From assembly GCA_020247055.1 (NCBI GenBank), contig JADCJL010000274.1, positions 1-42,511 of the forward strand: a stretch of DNA of 42,511 nt, in the 5' to 3' direction. Below the pieces are notes generated by a model. It saw nothing but the letters and a program-made list of their open reading frames with translations, made no database searches and had not been told where the DNA came from. Both the position numbers and the translations under genes were made by a program. Below, in pieces: positions 7,522 through 16,643 of this stretch. Source of the DNA: Acidobacteriaceae bacterium. Its GTDB lineage: Bacteria > Acidobacteriota > Terriglobia > Bryobacterales > Bryobacteraceae. How positions within the stretch are numbered: position 1 is the stretch's first letter; each line of letters opens with the position of its first letter.

Positions 7522-9036
7522 ATGAGAGACTCGCAGCCAAAACAGCAGAAACTCTTCGCCGCAGGCCAGCAGAAAGCCGAAGTGGTGCGTGTTGAGAAGA
7601 ATCTCAATACTATTGGTTTTTTTACGCCTTCGAGCAAAAAACTGGTAGGTCTCTCGGTAAAGACGATTAAGGTCAAAATACGTTCAAGTACGGGACAGAG
7701 GGTAGACGCTCGGGCAACAATTTTCCCAGTAGCCGAATTCGGTCTGCCGACAACTGCTGATCAGGACAAGTATTTTGCTTTTCAAAAATTGGTTGAACGG
7801 ATGCGTGGCCAGGATGGCAAGATCCGAAATCCGGTCCAGTTCTCTTCCGGTGAGATGCTGTCCATTCTGGGAATGACGCAGGGAGGGAAGAATTACCAGG
7901 AGATATCGGTCTGGCTGCGGCGGATGACATTTACCGGTATTGAATCGGAAGGGGTCGTTTTTTTGGCGGGGAAGAAGAAGTATGCCCGCGATATGTTTCA
8001 CGTCTTCCATCGGGCGGTAGCGATGGGCGAAGTGCTCGAGGATGGTACGCTGGCACAGGAAAATTATGTGTGGCTGAGTGACTGGCAACTGGACAATCTG
8101 AACAACCGCCACACGCTGCCGGTGAATTATGACGTCTACCGGAGACTGCAACTGCATATCGGGAAGGCGCTGCTGCCGCTGTTGCAAATGTGGCTTTACG
8201 CCAGCCGGGAGCAGTATTGCGAAAAACGATACACGCAACTCTGTTCGCTGCTGGGTATTCAGCAATATCAGGCAGTTTCCCGGATCCGACAGCAGCTGGC
8301 GCCGAGCCTGAACGAATTACGCCAGCAGGAGTTTCTCTCCAACTGGGAGATAGGCGAAACGGCCGATGGCACCGATTTCAAGCTCCGCATGTGGGCCGGG
8401 GCGGCATTTGTCAGCAGTGCGGATCTGCGACGACCGGCGCAGCCGAAGGCTTTGCTGCTGCCGGATCAGAACAATATCGTCAAGGCTTTGGTTGATCGCG
8501 GGGTAAGAGAAGACAAAGCCAGGAACCTCCTGCTCAACATGCCCGAGGATCAACTGGCAATGGATCAGATTGAATGGGCCGATACAGAGATTGCGCGCAA
8601 GTCGCTGACGGCGGGAGCGATCCAGAACATTCCCGGTTTTCTCATCTACATACTGCAATCGAACCATCCGGTGCCGGCCTCATTTATGAGTACGCGCCGG
8701 CGCCACCTGCAGGAAGCCGCCGCCGAGCAGACCGAGAATGAACAGGCCCAGGCGGCCCGCAAGGAAGTGGAACGCTACGCCTGGATGGAGCGATACGACC
8801 AGTTTCTGGCTGAAAATACCGATGCCTACATCGCCAGCAACATACCGGAGCCGCTTTTGAAGCGTCGGCTGGCGGCGATGCGAAAGCAGGTCCTGCAAAT
8901 GAATACTATGGCGAAAGGATGGCCCGCGCAAGTGATTGATGAGTACTCCCTGCGTATGCTGCGCCAGGAGTTGGCGATGGATCTGGATCTGCCGTCATTT
9001 GACGATTTCTGTCAGTCGCAGACTCCATTGTTTTGA
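7522..9036 (+). CDS. repA: Plasmid replication initiator (RepA-like)
   Basis: The gene encodes 504 residues from ATG 7522. Other in-frame starts exist at 7474 (ATG) and 7372 (TTG); none has a clear ribosome site, and the recognisable protein begins around QPKQQKLFAAGQQK. The first 250 residues resemble plasmid initiator proteins of the replication-initiator-A/TrfA type: a polar start, then FPVAEFGLP...KYFAFQKLVERM, a winged-helix-like part (SSGEMLSILGMTQGGKNYQEISVWLRRMTFTGI, in outline) and a second one around LLPLLQMWLYASREQYCEKRYTQLCSLLGI. The C-terminal half is a long, charged, Gln/Glu/Arg-rich helical region that may form coiled coils. Direct repeats lie just upstream (7264-7371), as expected if the product binds them to start replication. 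The initiator type is recognised by pattern, not by an exact match. Confidence 0.78.
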   Translation: MRDSQPKQQKLFAAGQQKAEVVRVEKNLNTIGFFTPSSKKLVGLSVKTIKVKIRSSTGQRVDARATIFPVAEFGLPTTADQDKYFAFQKLVERMRGQDGKIRNPVQFSSGEMLSILGMTQGGKNYQEISVWLRRMTFTGIESEGVVFLAGKKKYARDMFHVFHRAVAMGEVLEDGTLAQENYVWLSDWQLDNLNNRHTLPVNYDVYRRLQLHIGKALLPLLQMWLYASREQYCEKRYTQLCSLLGIQQYQAVSRIRQQLAPSLNELRQQEFLSNWEIGETADGTDFKLRMWAGAAFVSSADLRRPAQPKALLLPDQNNIVKALVDRGVREDKARNLLLNMPEDQLAMDQIEWADTEIARKSLTAGAIQNIPGFLIYILQSNHPVPASFMSTRRRHLQEAAAEQTENEQAQAARKEVERYAWMERYDQFLAENTDAYIASNIPEPLLKRRLAAMRKQVLQMNTMAKGWPAQVIDEYSLRMLRQELAMDLDLPSFDDFCQSQTPLF

Positions 9037-9053
9037 CCTGTTCCGGCGTTACG

Positions 9054-9611
9054 TTACGACCGGGAACAGGCGGGAATCCAGCGATAGAGAGTCGGAACAG
9101 AGACGCCAAGGTTACTAGCGACTTCTTTAGGAGGAACGCCGCTGGCCAGCAGTTTCCTGGCCGATGCCACCTTGCTATCGGTCATCTTTCGTTTTCGACC
9201 GCCTTTGCGGCCAAGCAAACGGGCCGCTTGGAGACCGGCGCAGGTGCGCTCGACCACCAGTTCCCGCTCCATTTGGGCCAGACTGGCCATCACATGGAAG
9301 AAAAACCGACCAGAGGCTGTACTCGTGTCGATAGAATCGGTGAGGCTTCGGAACTGAATACCCTGCCCATGAAGTTTACCGACCAGCTCGACAAGGTTCT
9401 TGACGCTCCGGCCCAACCGGTCGAGCTTCCACACAACCAGGGTATCGCCTTCGCGCAGCATGGCCAGTGCCATGGCTAATCCAGGCCGTTCCGCGTGACT
9501 TCCGCCAATTTTGTCGTTGAAGACTTTCTTGCAACCGGCTTCAGTCAAAGCCTTGACCTGTAGATCCAGGTTTTGATCCTGCGTAGAAACACGCGCGTAA
9601 CCGATCAGCAT
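9054..9611 (-). CDS. Serine recombinase (resolvase/invertase family)
   Basis: The gene encodes 185 residues, full length for a small resolvase. The N-terminal catalytic domain starts MLIGYARVSTQDQNLDLQ, with nucleophile Ser9 and Arg7. LVVWKLDRLGRS (about 58-70) holds the conserved Arg pair. The E-helix region follows (MASLAQMERELVVERT, about 108-125). The C-terminal helix-turn-helix is at about 142-180 (ASGVPPKEVASNLGVSVPTLYRWI). It converges on rep, with 17 bases between the stops. Its likely job is resolving plasmid dimers or cointegrates, which supports stability. It could also be left from a Tn3-type transposon, but no Tn3 transposase is present. Candidate sites lie just upstream of its start. 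Confidence 0.92.
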   Translation of the reverse strand: MLIGYARVSTQDQNLDLQVKALTEAGCKKVFNDKIGGSHAERPGLAMALAMLREGDTLVVWKLDRLGRSVKNLVELVGKLHGQGIQFRSLTDSIDTSTASGRFFFHVMASLAQMERELVVERTCAGLQAARLLGRKGGRKRKMTDSKVASARKLLASGVPPKEVASNLGVSVPTLYRWIPACSRS

Positions 9612-9628
9612 GGCCAGGTGGGGATCTC

Positions 9629-9750
9629 CTTATCGAAACTCATTAAACTAGAATGAAGCGAGAATATCATTTTAAGAACCCTTTGTGAGAAAGGAATCCT
9701 GTTGATTCTACGTACAGAAAAGGGAACGCTGCGCGGCTTATCGAAAACTC
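9629..9750. repeat. Direct repeat pair upstream of the resolvase (candidate res region)
   Basis: CTTATCGAAACTC at 9629-9641 recurs as CTTATCGAAAACTC at 9737-9750, 108 bases apart, in an AT-rich gap between the resolvase start and the GT39 pseudogene. Resolvase sites usually lie here and span about 110-130 bases, so this could be the res site. The repeat does not match a known res consensus. Confidence 0.35.
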
Positions 9751-9760
9751 TCGTTTGTGA

Positions 9761-11175
9761 TTACAGTGGCCCGATTGCTTCCTCGGCGATCAGGCCGGCA
9801 TTGGCAGCGCATCGTTTCGAGGTCGGATGGCCGCCGACAGTGGTAGCGAGGAGGGCGTGATGGGCGCGGAAAGACGGCCGCAGAACCTGTTTGATTGGGA
9901 TCTTGTCGAGAACGACGCCGACTGTGGTTTCGTCCATCTTCCGCTCGACGACGTCGTTGCTGTGAACAAGCAGGCGGTAGCAATAGCCGTTCGAGTCCGT
10001 ATGGGCAAGAAGTTTGTTGGCGCGGACGATGATAATAGTTGGACGCTGGTCGGAAAGGGTGGCGACGGCCATACATGGTCTTTCACGCCAGCCCAGTGGA
10101 GACGATATGGGCATGCGGGCGCGGCGGGGGATCTGGCGGGCAAGATCGGTCCAGCCCAGCCGGCCCGCATCTCTGTATAGAACTCGTACGCGAAGGGAAG
10201 CAGTGTAAGGAAGGAGGCGACGACAGGCGCCCAGAGGGTGCGTCGGGTGAGCCAGTCGTAGGCGTAGAGGGCGAGCAGAAGAAGTGCCGATACGGACGGC
10301 GATTCAGTGGCGTGATCCCCGCATGGAGCGGACGAAAGAAAGAGACAAAGAGAATTGGTTAAGACCACAGAAAAAGCGGCGGGGGGCACCGGATGGGGGG
10401 ATTCCCAGGTGAAGACAGAATTGGCGGCAGCCAGGAGCAGTGTACCGGCTCCGGTGAGTTCTAGCAGCAAAATGGCGCCCCAGGGCAGGGACACCGCGGG
10501 GGAGAAGCTGGCCCAGGCGGACAAACTGGCAAAGAAACGGTACTGCAAAAGAAGAGCGGCGGCCAGCAGCGTGCCGCCCACGGCGGGCACCCCGACCATG
10601 CAATAGACGTGGAAGTGCCGCCCAAAGGAACCGGCGGCTATCACGAAGAGTGAGGAGAAGGGAATTCGTACCCATTACCCGGGAGACTGCTTGCTCCACG
10701 ACCGGAAGGGCGAACAGAGCGAGGCTGGCGGCAATGGCGGGCGCCAGACTGCGGATGCACGGAATGCGCGGCGGGCGAGGGAGAGAAACAGCAACAGGCA
10801 GACAGCGTCGAGAAGCCAGTTCAACCACATGGCCGATGCCCGGCTGGGAGGAAGGATGAGCTACCAGAGTCCTTGTAGGATGTAGTAGCCGGGAGGCTAC
10901 TGGCCAATGGCCACTTTGGGGTAGTGTGTGTAATACTACAAGGCCCAGGGAATGGCATTGGGCCGGGGCCGCTGGGCCATATCGCTGCGCACCAGAAGCA
11001 TCGATACTAGATGAGAGGATTCATCGGCATGGGCGTCGAATTCGGCCTGATAGGAGCCGCTCGATAGTCGCATGGCAGCGATGATGAAGCCAAAAGAGAC
11101 GACCGTAAGCCCAAAAGAGTCTTTGCTGTTCCAGGGGAAACAATGAAGGGCTTTCCCAGCAGCCTTCCATGACAT
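9761..11175 (-). pseudogene. Decayed GT39-family membrane glycosyltransferase, near full length (copy B)
   Basis: The reading starts at ATG 11175 with a membrane segment (FGLTVVSFGFIIAAMRL) and then the family's acidic loop (YQAEFDAHADESSH). It continues through three in-frame TAG codons (10936-10938, 10897-10899, 10861-10863) that interrupt YYTHYPKVAIGQ-PPGYYILQGLW, where the second TAG replaces the Trp of the usual QWPP. Three frameshifts follow (about 10820, 10640 and 10180 to 10110). Several hydrophobic segments remain (LLLALYAYDWLTRRTLWAPVVASFL). The end (RPTIIIVRANKLLAHTDSNGYCYRLL...GVVLDKIPI) resembles the soluble tail of acidobacterial GT39 proteins. The gene is clearly dead. Its start diverges from the GT2 gene at 11177 with almost no gap. 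Confidence 0.78.
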
Positions 11176-11176
11176 T

Positions 11177-11926
11177 ATGAACCAGCCATGTACGATTGTG
11201 ATTCCCTGTTACAACGAAGAGAAACGTTTTCCCTTCGAGCGGTTCGCGGCCTATGCGGCGGCGCATGACGGCATCCGGTTTCTCCTGGTCAACGATGGAA
11301 GCAAGGACCATACGCTGGCGGTGTTGCGGCGGGCGCGGGAGGGCAGGGAAGACCGGGTGGACATTCTGGACCAGCCGGCCAACGGCGGTAAAGGCGAGGC
11401 GGTGCGGTGCGGAATGTTGGCGGCAATGGAGCGGTCCGGCTGTCTGTATGCCGGGTTCTGGGATGCTGATCTGGCGACGCCGCTGGAATCGATTGAGGAA
11501 TTGGAGGAGGTGTTGCGGGAACGGCCGGAAGTCGCCATGGTTTTTGGAGCGCGGGTGAAACTGCTGGGCCGGCATGTGGAGCGCAAGGCGAGCCGCCACT
11601 ATCTGGGGCGCGTATTTGCCACGGTGGTTTCAACGCTGTTGCGGCTGGCGATCTACGACACCCAGTGCGGAGCAAAACTCTTCCGGGTAGGCGAGGAGAC
11701 ACGGCGGCTGTTTGCCGCCCCCTTCTGTTCCCGCTGGGTATTCGATGTTGAGATCATAGCCCGCTTTATTCAAGAACGGCGACATGAGATAGCGACCGTG
11801 GAAGGGGCGATCTATGAGTACCCGCTGCCGGAGTGGCGTGACATTGCCGGATCGCGGCTACGGATCGGGGATTTTTTCCGGGCCTTTTACGATGTCCTCC
11901 ATATTTATTGGCGCTACAGACCGTAG
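11177..11926 (+). CDS. GT2 glycosyltransferase, dolichyl-phosphate glucose synthase-like
   Basis: The gene encodes 249 residues with a GT-A fold. It begins IVIPCYNEEKRFP (residues 7-19) with the nucleotide-sugar strand, then FLLVNDGSKDHTL (about 34-46), GKGEAVRCGM (about 74-83), the metal-binding AGFWDADLATPLESIEEL (about 93-110), and YDTQCGAKLF and RWVFDVEII (about 160-190). This set is typical of the ALG5/DPM1-like group, which loads a sugar from a nucleotide donor onto polyprenyl phosphate. It has no C-terminal membrane helices. Such products feed GT39 enzymes, two of which are intact on this circle. The start diverges from the GT39 pseudogene start at 11175. No clear ribosome-binding site is visible. 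Confidence 0.85.
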   Translation: MNQPCTIVIPCYNEEKRFPFERFAAYAAAHDGIRFLLVNDGSKDHTLAVLRRAREGREDRVDILDQPANGGKGEAVRCGMLAAMERSGCLYAGFWDADLATPLESIEELEEVLRERPEVAMVFGARVKLLGRHVERKASRHYLGRVFATVVSTLLRLAIYDTQCGAKLFRVGEETRRLFAAPFCSRWVFDVEIIARFIQERRHEIATVEGAIYEYPLPEWRDIAGSRLRIGDFFRAFYDVLHIYWRYRP

Positions 11927-12120
11927 CGCGTACGACATATATAGAATGGAAATATCGGTTGCTGCCGATAGACGGAACAGGAGCGTCAGGTTTGCCGGAT
12001 AGAATCCACGGTCGGTCGGCGCCAAACAGTGCAAACTTCGTGACCCCGACTGGAATCCATCTCCCCGCCGCTTCCCTCCGGATGGTGCCGGCCGGACATC
12101 GCAATTCCTTCCTTCACACG

Positions 12121-13467
12121 ATGGGTTTCTTGGCGCTGCTGGCATACTTTTTTTTCCTGGTAAGCCGGGTCCTCGATCTCACGGTGCCGCAGTTGCGCAT
12201 TCCGCTGGTGCTGTTTGGGTTGCTACTGGCCGGGGCCCTCTTCAGCGGCGTGACGCGGCTGTTTTCCTCGCGGGTGAACTGGTTTTTCGGAATGCATGTG
12301 GCCTGGATAGCGGTGGCAGTTCCGTTCAGTTACTGGAGGAGCGGGAGTTTTGAACTGTGGCGGAACTCGCTGAAGGTCATTGTGTTCTTCTACGCCATCC
12401 AGATCCTGCTGAGCGACTGGGGTAAACTGCGTTGGGCGATCCGGGTGCTGGCGGCTGGATTGCTGACGGCGGCGCTGTTGAGTATTTTGACGGGCGACTC
12501 CTCCAGCGGCCGGCTGAAGCTGCAGGTGGGAACGCTTTCGGACCCTAACGAGTTCGCCATGTACATGATACTCGGCCTGTGTTTCGTTCTGCAGTTATGG
12601 AATACAGCGAAAAACCGTGTGGCCGCCACGATGTTGTCTCTACCGGCTGTCGGGCTGATTCTGATTTCGTTTCTAAAGACTGGTTCGCGCGGCGGCCTGG
12701 TGGCGCTGGCGGTTGTTTTCGTCATCTGGGTGTTGCACAGCCGGATGATGACACGGATGTTGCTGGTGATGTGCGCGTGTGTGGCGATGTTGCTGGCGCC
12801 GTTTTTCATGACCGACTATGTGAAGAGCCGGCTGCTGACCTTCAACACCATTGATGAGCAGGAGATTACCGACGAGCAGACAGCGTCGCGGCTGGGCGGA
12901 AGCGTGGCTTCAACCGAGAGCAGGAAGCAACTGGTGTTGGAAAGTCTGGAGCTGACGGCGACCCATCCGCTATTCGGCGTCGGGCCGGGAATGTTTCCTC
13001 TCTATAGCGACCTCCGGGCTAAGGAGGCCGGTCTGCGCCGCGGCCACTGGCAGCCGACGCACAACATGTTCACGCAGATATCGAGCGAGTGCGGGGTGCC
13101 AGCGCTGCTGTTTTATGTCGCTGGCCTGGTGGTGATGGTCTTCTCGCTGCGGCGGATCCGGCAGGCGTCCGATACCTTCCCCGCAGCCGAAGCGATGCGG
13201 GAAACGGCCGGGTATCTTTTGATGGGGTTTTACGGGGTGGTCTCCGCCGGGATGTTTTTGAGTATTGCCTACGGAACGATTGTCTATGTTGTGGTTGCGC
13301 TGTCGCTGGCCCTTGTGGATATCTATGACCAGGAGGCGGCGCGCTACCGCAAAAACCTTGCGGTCGCCGCCGCGGCGCCAGGCAGCCAGCGGGACAGGCG
13401 GCGCCTGCCGGGGTATCGCCATCCGGCCATGCTGCCGGTACGCCAGACGCCGGGCGTAAGAGGATAG
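12121..13467 (+). CDS. O-antigen ligase/polymerase-like membrane protein (Wzy_C family)
   Basis: The frame is open from TTG 11908, but the recognisable protein starts just before the first membrane segment (MGFLALLAYFFFLVSRVLDL, ATG 12121), giving 448 residues; ATG 12082 is another option. About ten hydrophobic segments follow. The large periplasmic loop is at about residues 250-330 (ATHPLFGVGPGMFPLYSDLR ... QPTHNMFTQISSECGVPALL). Its PTHNMF..I..E.G and HPLFGVGPG motifs are the usual signature of the Wzy_C/O-antigen ligase family. It would polymerise repeat units or transfer glycan to an acceptor at the outer face of the inner membrane. The protein ends in a basic tail. The amidotransferase gene follows after 6 bases, so the two are likely cotranscribed. 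Confidence 0.82.
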   Translation: MGFLALLAYFFFLVSRVLDLTVPQLRIPLVLFGLLLAGALFSGVTRLFSSRVNWFFGMHVAWIAVAVPFSYWRSGSFELWRNSLKVIVFFYAIQILLSDWGKLRWAIRVLAAGLLTAALLSILTGDSSSGRLKLQVGTLSDPNEFAMYMILGLCFVLQLWNTAKNRVAATMLSLPAVGLILISFLKTGSRGGLVALAVVFVIWVLHSRMMTRMLLVMCACVAMLLAPFFMTDYVKSRLLTFNTIDEQEITDEQTASRLGGSVASTESRKQLVLESLELTATHPLFGVGPGMFPLYSDLRAKEAGLRRGHWQPTHNMFTQISSECGVPALLFYVAGLVVMVFSLRRIRQASDTFPAAEAMRETAGYLLMGFYGVVSAGMFLSIAYGTIVYVVVALSLALVDIYDQEAARYRKNLAVAAAAPGSQRDRRRLPGYRHPAMLPVRQTPGVRG

Positions 13468-13473
13468 CCCGGT

Positions 13474-15411
13474 ATGTGCGGCATTGCTGGTTTTGTTGTT
13501 TCCCAGGTCAATGGATTGGCCGGTCGCGAGGCAAATGAGACGGTTCTGGCCCGGATGACCGGAGCGATTGCCCACCGTGGTCCCGATGGCGAGGGCTTTT
13601 ACACGCATCCGTCAGGAGTCTTTTTGGGTCACCGGCGGCTCAGCATCATCGATGTTGCCACCGGCGGCCAGCCGATGGCTAACGAAGAACAGACGCGCTG
13701 GATTGTCTACAACGGCGAGATCTTCAACCACGACAGCATACGGCCGGAGCTGGAACGGGCCGGGCACCGCTACCGCACGCGCTGCGATACGGAGACGATT
13801 CTGCATGGCTGGGAAGAGTATGGAGTCCGGAGCCTGGAGCGCTACCGCGGCATGTTCGCCTTCGCGCTATGGGATGGTCCTTCCCAAACGCTGTTTTGCG
13901 CGCGGGACCGGCTGGGCATCAAGCCGTTTTACTACTACCAGACGTCGAAACTGTTCGTCTTTGGCAGCGAAATCAAGGCGTTGCTGGAGCATCCCGATGT
14001 GGCTGCGGATTTGAACGAAGGCGCCATTGCCGAATACCTCGCGCTGGGCTACAACTGCGGCGAAGAGACGTTGTACAAAAACATTCGCCGGCTGCCGGCC
14101 GGGCACTGGCTGCGGTTGCGCGTCGACGGCGGGCCGCTAGAACCGGAGATCATCTCCTACTGGGATGTGCCGGCGGGCGAAGAGATCTCCCGTAGCGATG
14201 CCGATTGGATTACCGAACTGCGCCAGCGGCTAGAAGAGACCGTCCGCATGCGGCTGATGAGCGATGTGCCGCTGGGTGTGTTTCTGTCCGGCGGCCTGGA
14301 CTCTTCGCTGATTACCGCCATTACACGCACGCTGGTGAAGGGGCCGGTACAGACCTTCTCGGTCGGTTACGGGGAGAGCCAATACAGCGAACTGAGCGAG
14401 GCCGCCGAGACCTCCCGTGTTTTGGGAACCGAGCATCATGAAGTCCGCGTGTCGATGGCTGATTTCTTCGGCGAACTGCCGAAGCTGATCCGTCATGAAG
14501 ACGAGCCGATCTGCTGGCCGTCAAGTGTTTCCCTGTATTTTGTTTCTCGCCTAGCGGCTGAGCGCGTGAAGGTGGTGTTGACCGGTGAAGGGGCCGATGA
14601 GCTGTTTGCCGGCTACGAGCGCTACCGCTACTACACGATGTTTTCCCGCATGCTGCCGTATTGGCGCATGCTGCCAGCGCCGGTGCGCGGCGGGTTAAAC
14701 GGCTGGGTGCAGAACTCGATGCTGTTGTCGGCCGCGGCGCGGCGCAAGTTGGGCCACACCTTTGTCGGGCGTCCCGACACCTTCGAATCGCTGTATCTGG
14801 AAAATTTCCTGTGCGCCTTTTCGCGCGGTCAGCAGACCGGGCTCCGCGGCGCCGATCCGGGCGAGGATGTCTACAAAGGCTACCTGCGCTACTGGAACAG
14901 CCGCCAAGGGCAGCCCACGCTGCAGCGGCTGCTTTATGCGGATCAAAAAACTTATCTGGCGGAATTGCTGATGAAGCAGGACCAGATGAGCATGGCCTGT
15001 TCGATCGAAAGCCGGGTGCCGCTGCTGGACCACCATCTGGTGGAATTTGCGGCCTCGGTGCCGGGCCATTTGAAGCTGCGCGGCAAGGGGAAGTACATCA
15101 TGAAACAGGCCGCCTCGGCCTGGTTGCCGGACAGTGTCATCTACCGGAAAAAGAAGGGATTCCCCACGCCGCTGCGGGCCTGGCTGCGCGATCCGGCCGC
15201 CGCCCCGCTCTATGAACGGCTATTGCGGCCCAATACCCTGCTGGCCGAATATACCCGGCCGGAGGCGCTGCGGGCGCTTTGCGACCGGCACCGGAACGGC
15301 GTCGAGGACGCCACGGACCGTATCTGGCGGCTATTGAACCTGCAGATTTGGGCCGATAGCCTATTGAATCGGGACCGGGCCGAGACGCCGCTGCTGGCGG
15401 CGAAACCCTGA
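13474..15411 (+). CDS. asnB: Glutamine-hydrolysing asparagine synthase-type amidotransferase
   Basis: The gene encodes 645 residues. The N-terminal Ntn-hydrolase glutaminase domain begins at Cys2 (MCGIAGFVVSQ), with RGPDGEG (about 32-38), NEEQTRWIVYNGEIFNH (about 70-86) and CDTE (about 105). The synthetase domain carries the PP-loop SGGLDSS at residues 272-278 and LTGEGADELFAGYERYRYY (about 369-387). Near the C terminus are KQDQMSMACSIESRVPLLDHH and KKKGFPTPLRAWL. All key residues are present. A ribosome site (AGAGGA) lies about 9 bases upstream. Enzymes of this form are common inside polysaccharide and exosortase-linked gene clusters, where they may amidate a sugar acid rather than make free asparagine. 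Here an AlgD-like dehydrogenase could supply such a uronate. That role is inference. Confidence 0.93.
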   Translation: MCGIAGFVVSQVNGLAGREANETVLARMTGAIAHRGPDGEGFYTHPSGVFLGHRRLSIIDVATGGQPMANEEQTRWIVYNGEIFNHDSIRPELERAGHRYRTRCDTETILHGWEEYGVRSLERYRGMFAFALWDGPSQTLFCARDRLGIKPFYYYQTSKLFVFGSEIKALLEHPDVAADLNEGAIAEYLALGYNCGEETLYKNIRRLPAGHWLRLRVDGGPLEPEIISYWDVPAGEEISRSDADWITELRQRLEETVRMRLMSDVPLGVFLSGGLDSSLITAITRTLVKGPVQTFSVGYGESQYSELSEAAETSRVLGTEHHEVRVSMADFFGELPKLIRHEDEPICWPSSVSLYFVSRLAAERVKVVLTGEGADELFAGYERYRYYTMFSRMLPYWRMLPAPVRGGLNGWVQNSMLLSAAARRKLGHTFVGRPDTFESLYLENFLCAFSRGQQTGLRGADPGEDVYKGYLRYWNSRQGQPTLQRLLYADQKTYLAELLMKQDQMSMACSIESRVPLLDHHLVEFAASVPGHLKLRGKGKYIMKQAASAWLPDSVIYRKKKGFPTPLRAWLRDPAAAPLYERLLRPNTLLAEYTRPEALRALCDRHRNGVEDATDRIWRLLNLQIWADSLLNRDRAETPLLAAKP

Positions 15412-15425
15412 TCCATCACGCCATC

Positions 15426-16643
15426 ATGCGTATTCTCTGGGTCAACAACATTTTTCTGCACCCAACCACCAAGGGCGGGCAAATTCGGACGCTGGAAATG
15501 CTGCGGCGGCTGCATGCGCGGCATGAAATCCACTATGTGGCGTTCGACGACGGCGAAAGTGACGAAGCCGTGCCGCGCAGCAAAGAATACTGCCGGGAGG
15601 TCTACCCGGTGCCGTTCCGCATCGCCGGCAAGCAGTCGCCGCAATTTTACGCGCAACTGGCCGAGGGGCTGTTTTCCTCGCTGCCGGTTGTGGTGGCCCG
15701 CAAGCGCTCCGAAGGCATGGCGCGGCGGGTACGGGAGCTGTTGGCGCAGCACCATTTTGACAGCGTCGTATGCGATTTTCTGACGCCGGCCGTAAACTTC
15801 CCATCGCTCGCCGGCGCCGTGCTGTTTCAGCACAATGTGGAAACTACGATCTGGGACCGTCGGGCGGAGAATGCCCGTGGGGCGGCCGAGGGCTGGTTTT
15901 TGCGGCGCCAAGCGCGACTGGTGCGGGAGTACGAGGGCCGCAAGTGCCGGGAAGCGGCGCACGTGGCCGCCGTAAGTGAAGAAGATGCCGCGCGGATGCG
16001 CGAGATGTTCGGCGCCGGGCGTGTGACGGCGATTCCCACCGGCGTCGATATCGAATACTTCGCGCCGCCGCCGGCGGGTGCTATGCCAGGACCGGCGGCC
16101 GAACTAGTTTTTGTTGGTTCCATGGACTGGTTGCCGAATGTGGACGGTATGCGATGGTTTATGGAATCGATTCTGCCGAGAATCCGGGAAAAGAAGCCGG
16201 GCTGCCGGGTGGTGATCGCGGGTCGTAAACCGTCCGAAGAGGTGCTCGGCTGGGCACGGCGTGATGCGGCGATTACGGTCACCGGCACGGTCCCCAATAT
16301 CCGGCCATATCTGTGGAACTCGGCCGTTTCGATTGTCCCGCTGCGGATCGGCGGCGGCACGCGGCTGAAGATCTATGAGGCCATGGCGGCGAGGATCCCG
16401 GTGGTTTCCACCACCATTGGCGCCGAAGGGCTGGCGATCGACCCGCCGCACAATATCCGCATCGCCGATGAGCCGGAAGCCTTCGCTGCGGCCTGTCTGC
16501 GGCTGCTCGATTCGGCCGCGGAGCGGGAAGCGGTGGCCGGCGCCGCCTGGCGCATGGTTTCCGAGCATTTTTCCTGGGAGCAGGTGACCGGGTTGTTTGA
16601 GAGCATTCTATTGGCCCATCCCTATGGGAGAGGCCGGGCATGA
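15426..16643 (+). CDS. GT4-family glycosyltransferase
   Basis: The gene encodes 405 residues with a GT-B fold. The N-terminal domain starts MRILWVNNIFLHPTTKGGQIRTLEML, with the glycine-rich acceptor loop. A linker leads to the C-terminal domain, which opens with ELVFVGSMDWLPNVDGM (about 223-240). The donor site appears as LWNSAVSIVPLRIGGGTRLKIYEAMAARIPVVSTTIGAEGL (in outline, about 298-340), including the E-x7-type spacing of the retaining GT4 group. This arrangement resembles the sugar transferases associated with EpsH1/PEP-CTERM-type clusters, though no exosortase is present here. It lies between asnB (14 bases before) and a GT39 gene that it overlaps by 4 bases. Donor and acceptor cannot be told from sequence. 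Confidence 0.88.
   Translation: MRILWVNNIFLHPTTKGGQIRTLEMLRRLHARHEIHYVAFDDGESDEAVPRSKEYCREVYPVPFRIAGKQSPQFYAQLAEGLFSSLPVVVARKRSEGMARRVRELLAQHHFDSVVCDFLTPAVNFPSLAGAVLFQHNVETTIWDRRAENARGAAEGWFLRRQARLVREYEGRKCREAAHVAAVSEEDAARMREMFGAGRVTAIPTGVDIEYFAPPPAGAMPGPAAELVFVGSMDWLPNVDGMRWFMESILPRIREKKPGCRVVIAGRKPSEEVLGWARRDAAITVTGTVPNIRPYLWNSAVSIVPLRIGGGTRLKIYEAMAARIPVVSTTIGAEGLAIDPPHNIRIADEPEAFAAACLRLLDSAAEREAVAGAAWRMVSEHFSWEQVTGLFESILLAHPYGRGRA

Noticed and set aside
10871-10943. Imperfect palindrome with CCTTGTAG...CTACAAGG arms and an inner AGTAGCC/GGCTACT hairpin
   Set aside because: The sequence reads as decayed GT39 coding DNA (YYTHYPKVAIGQ...PPGYYILQG), so the symmetry is probably incidental.
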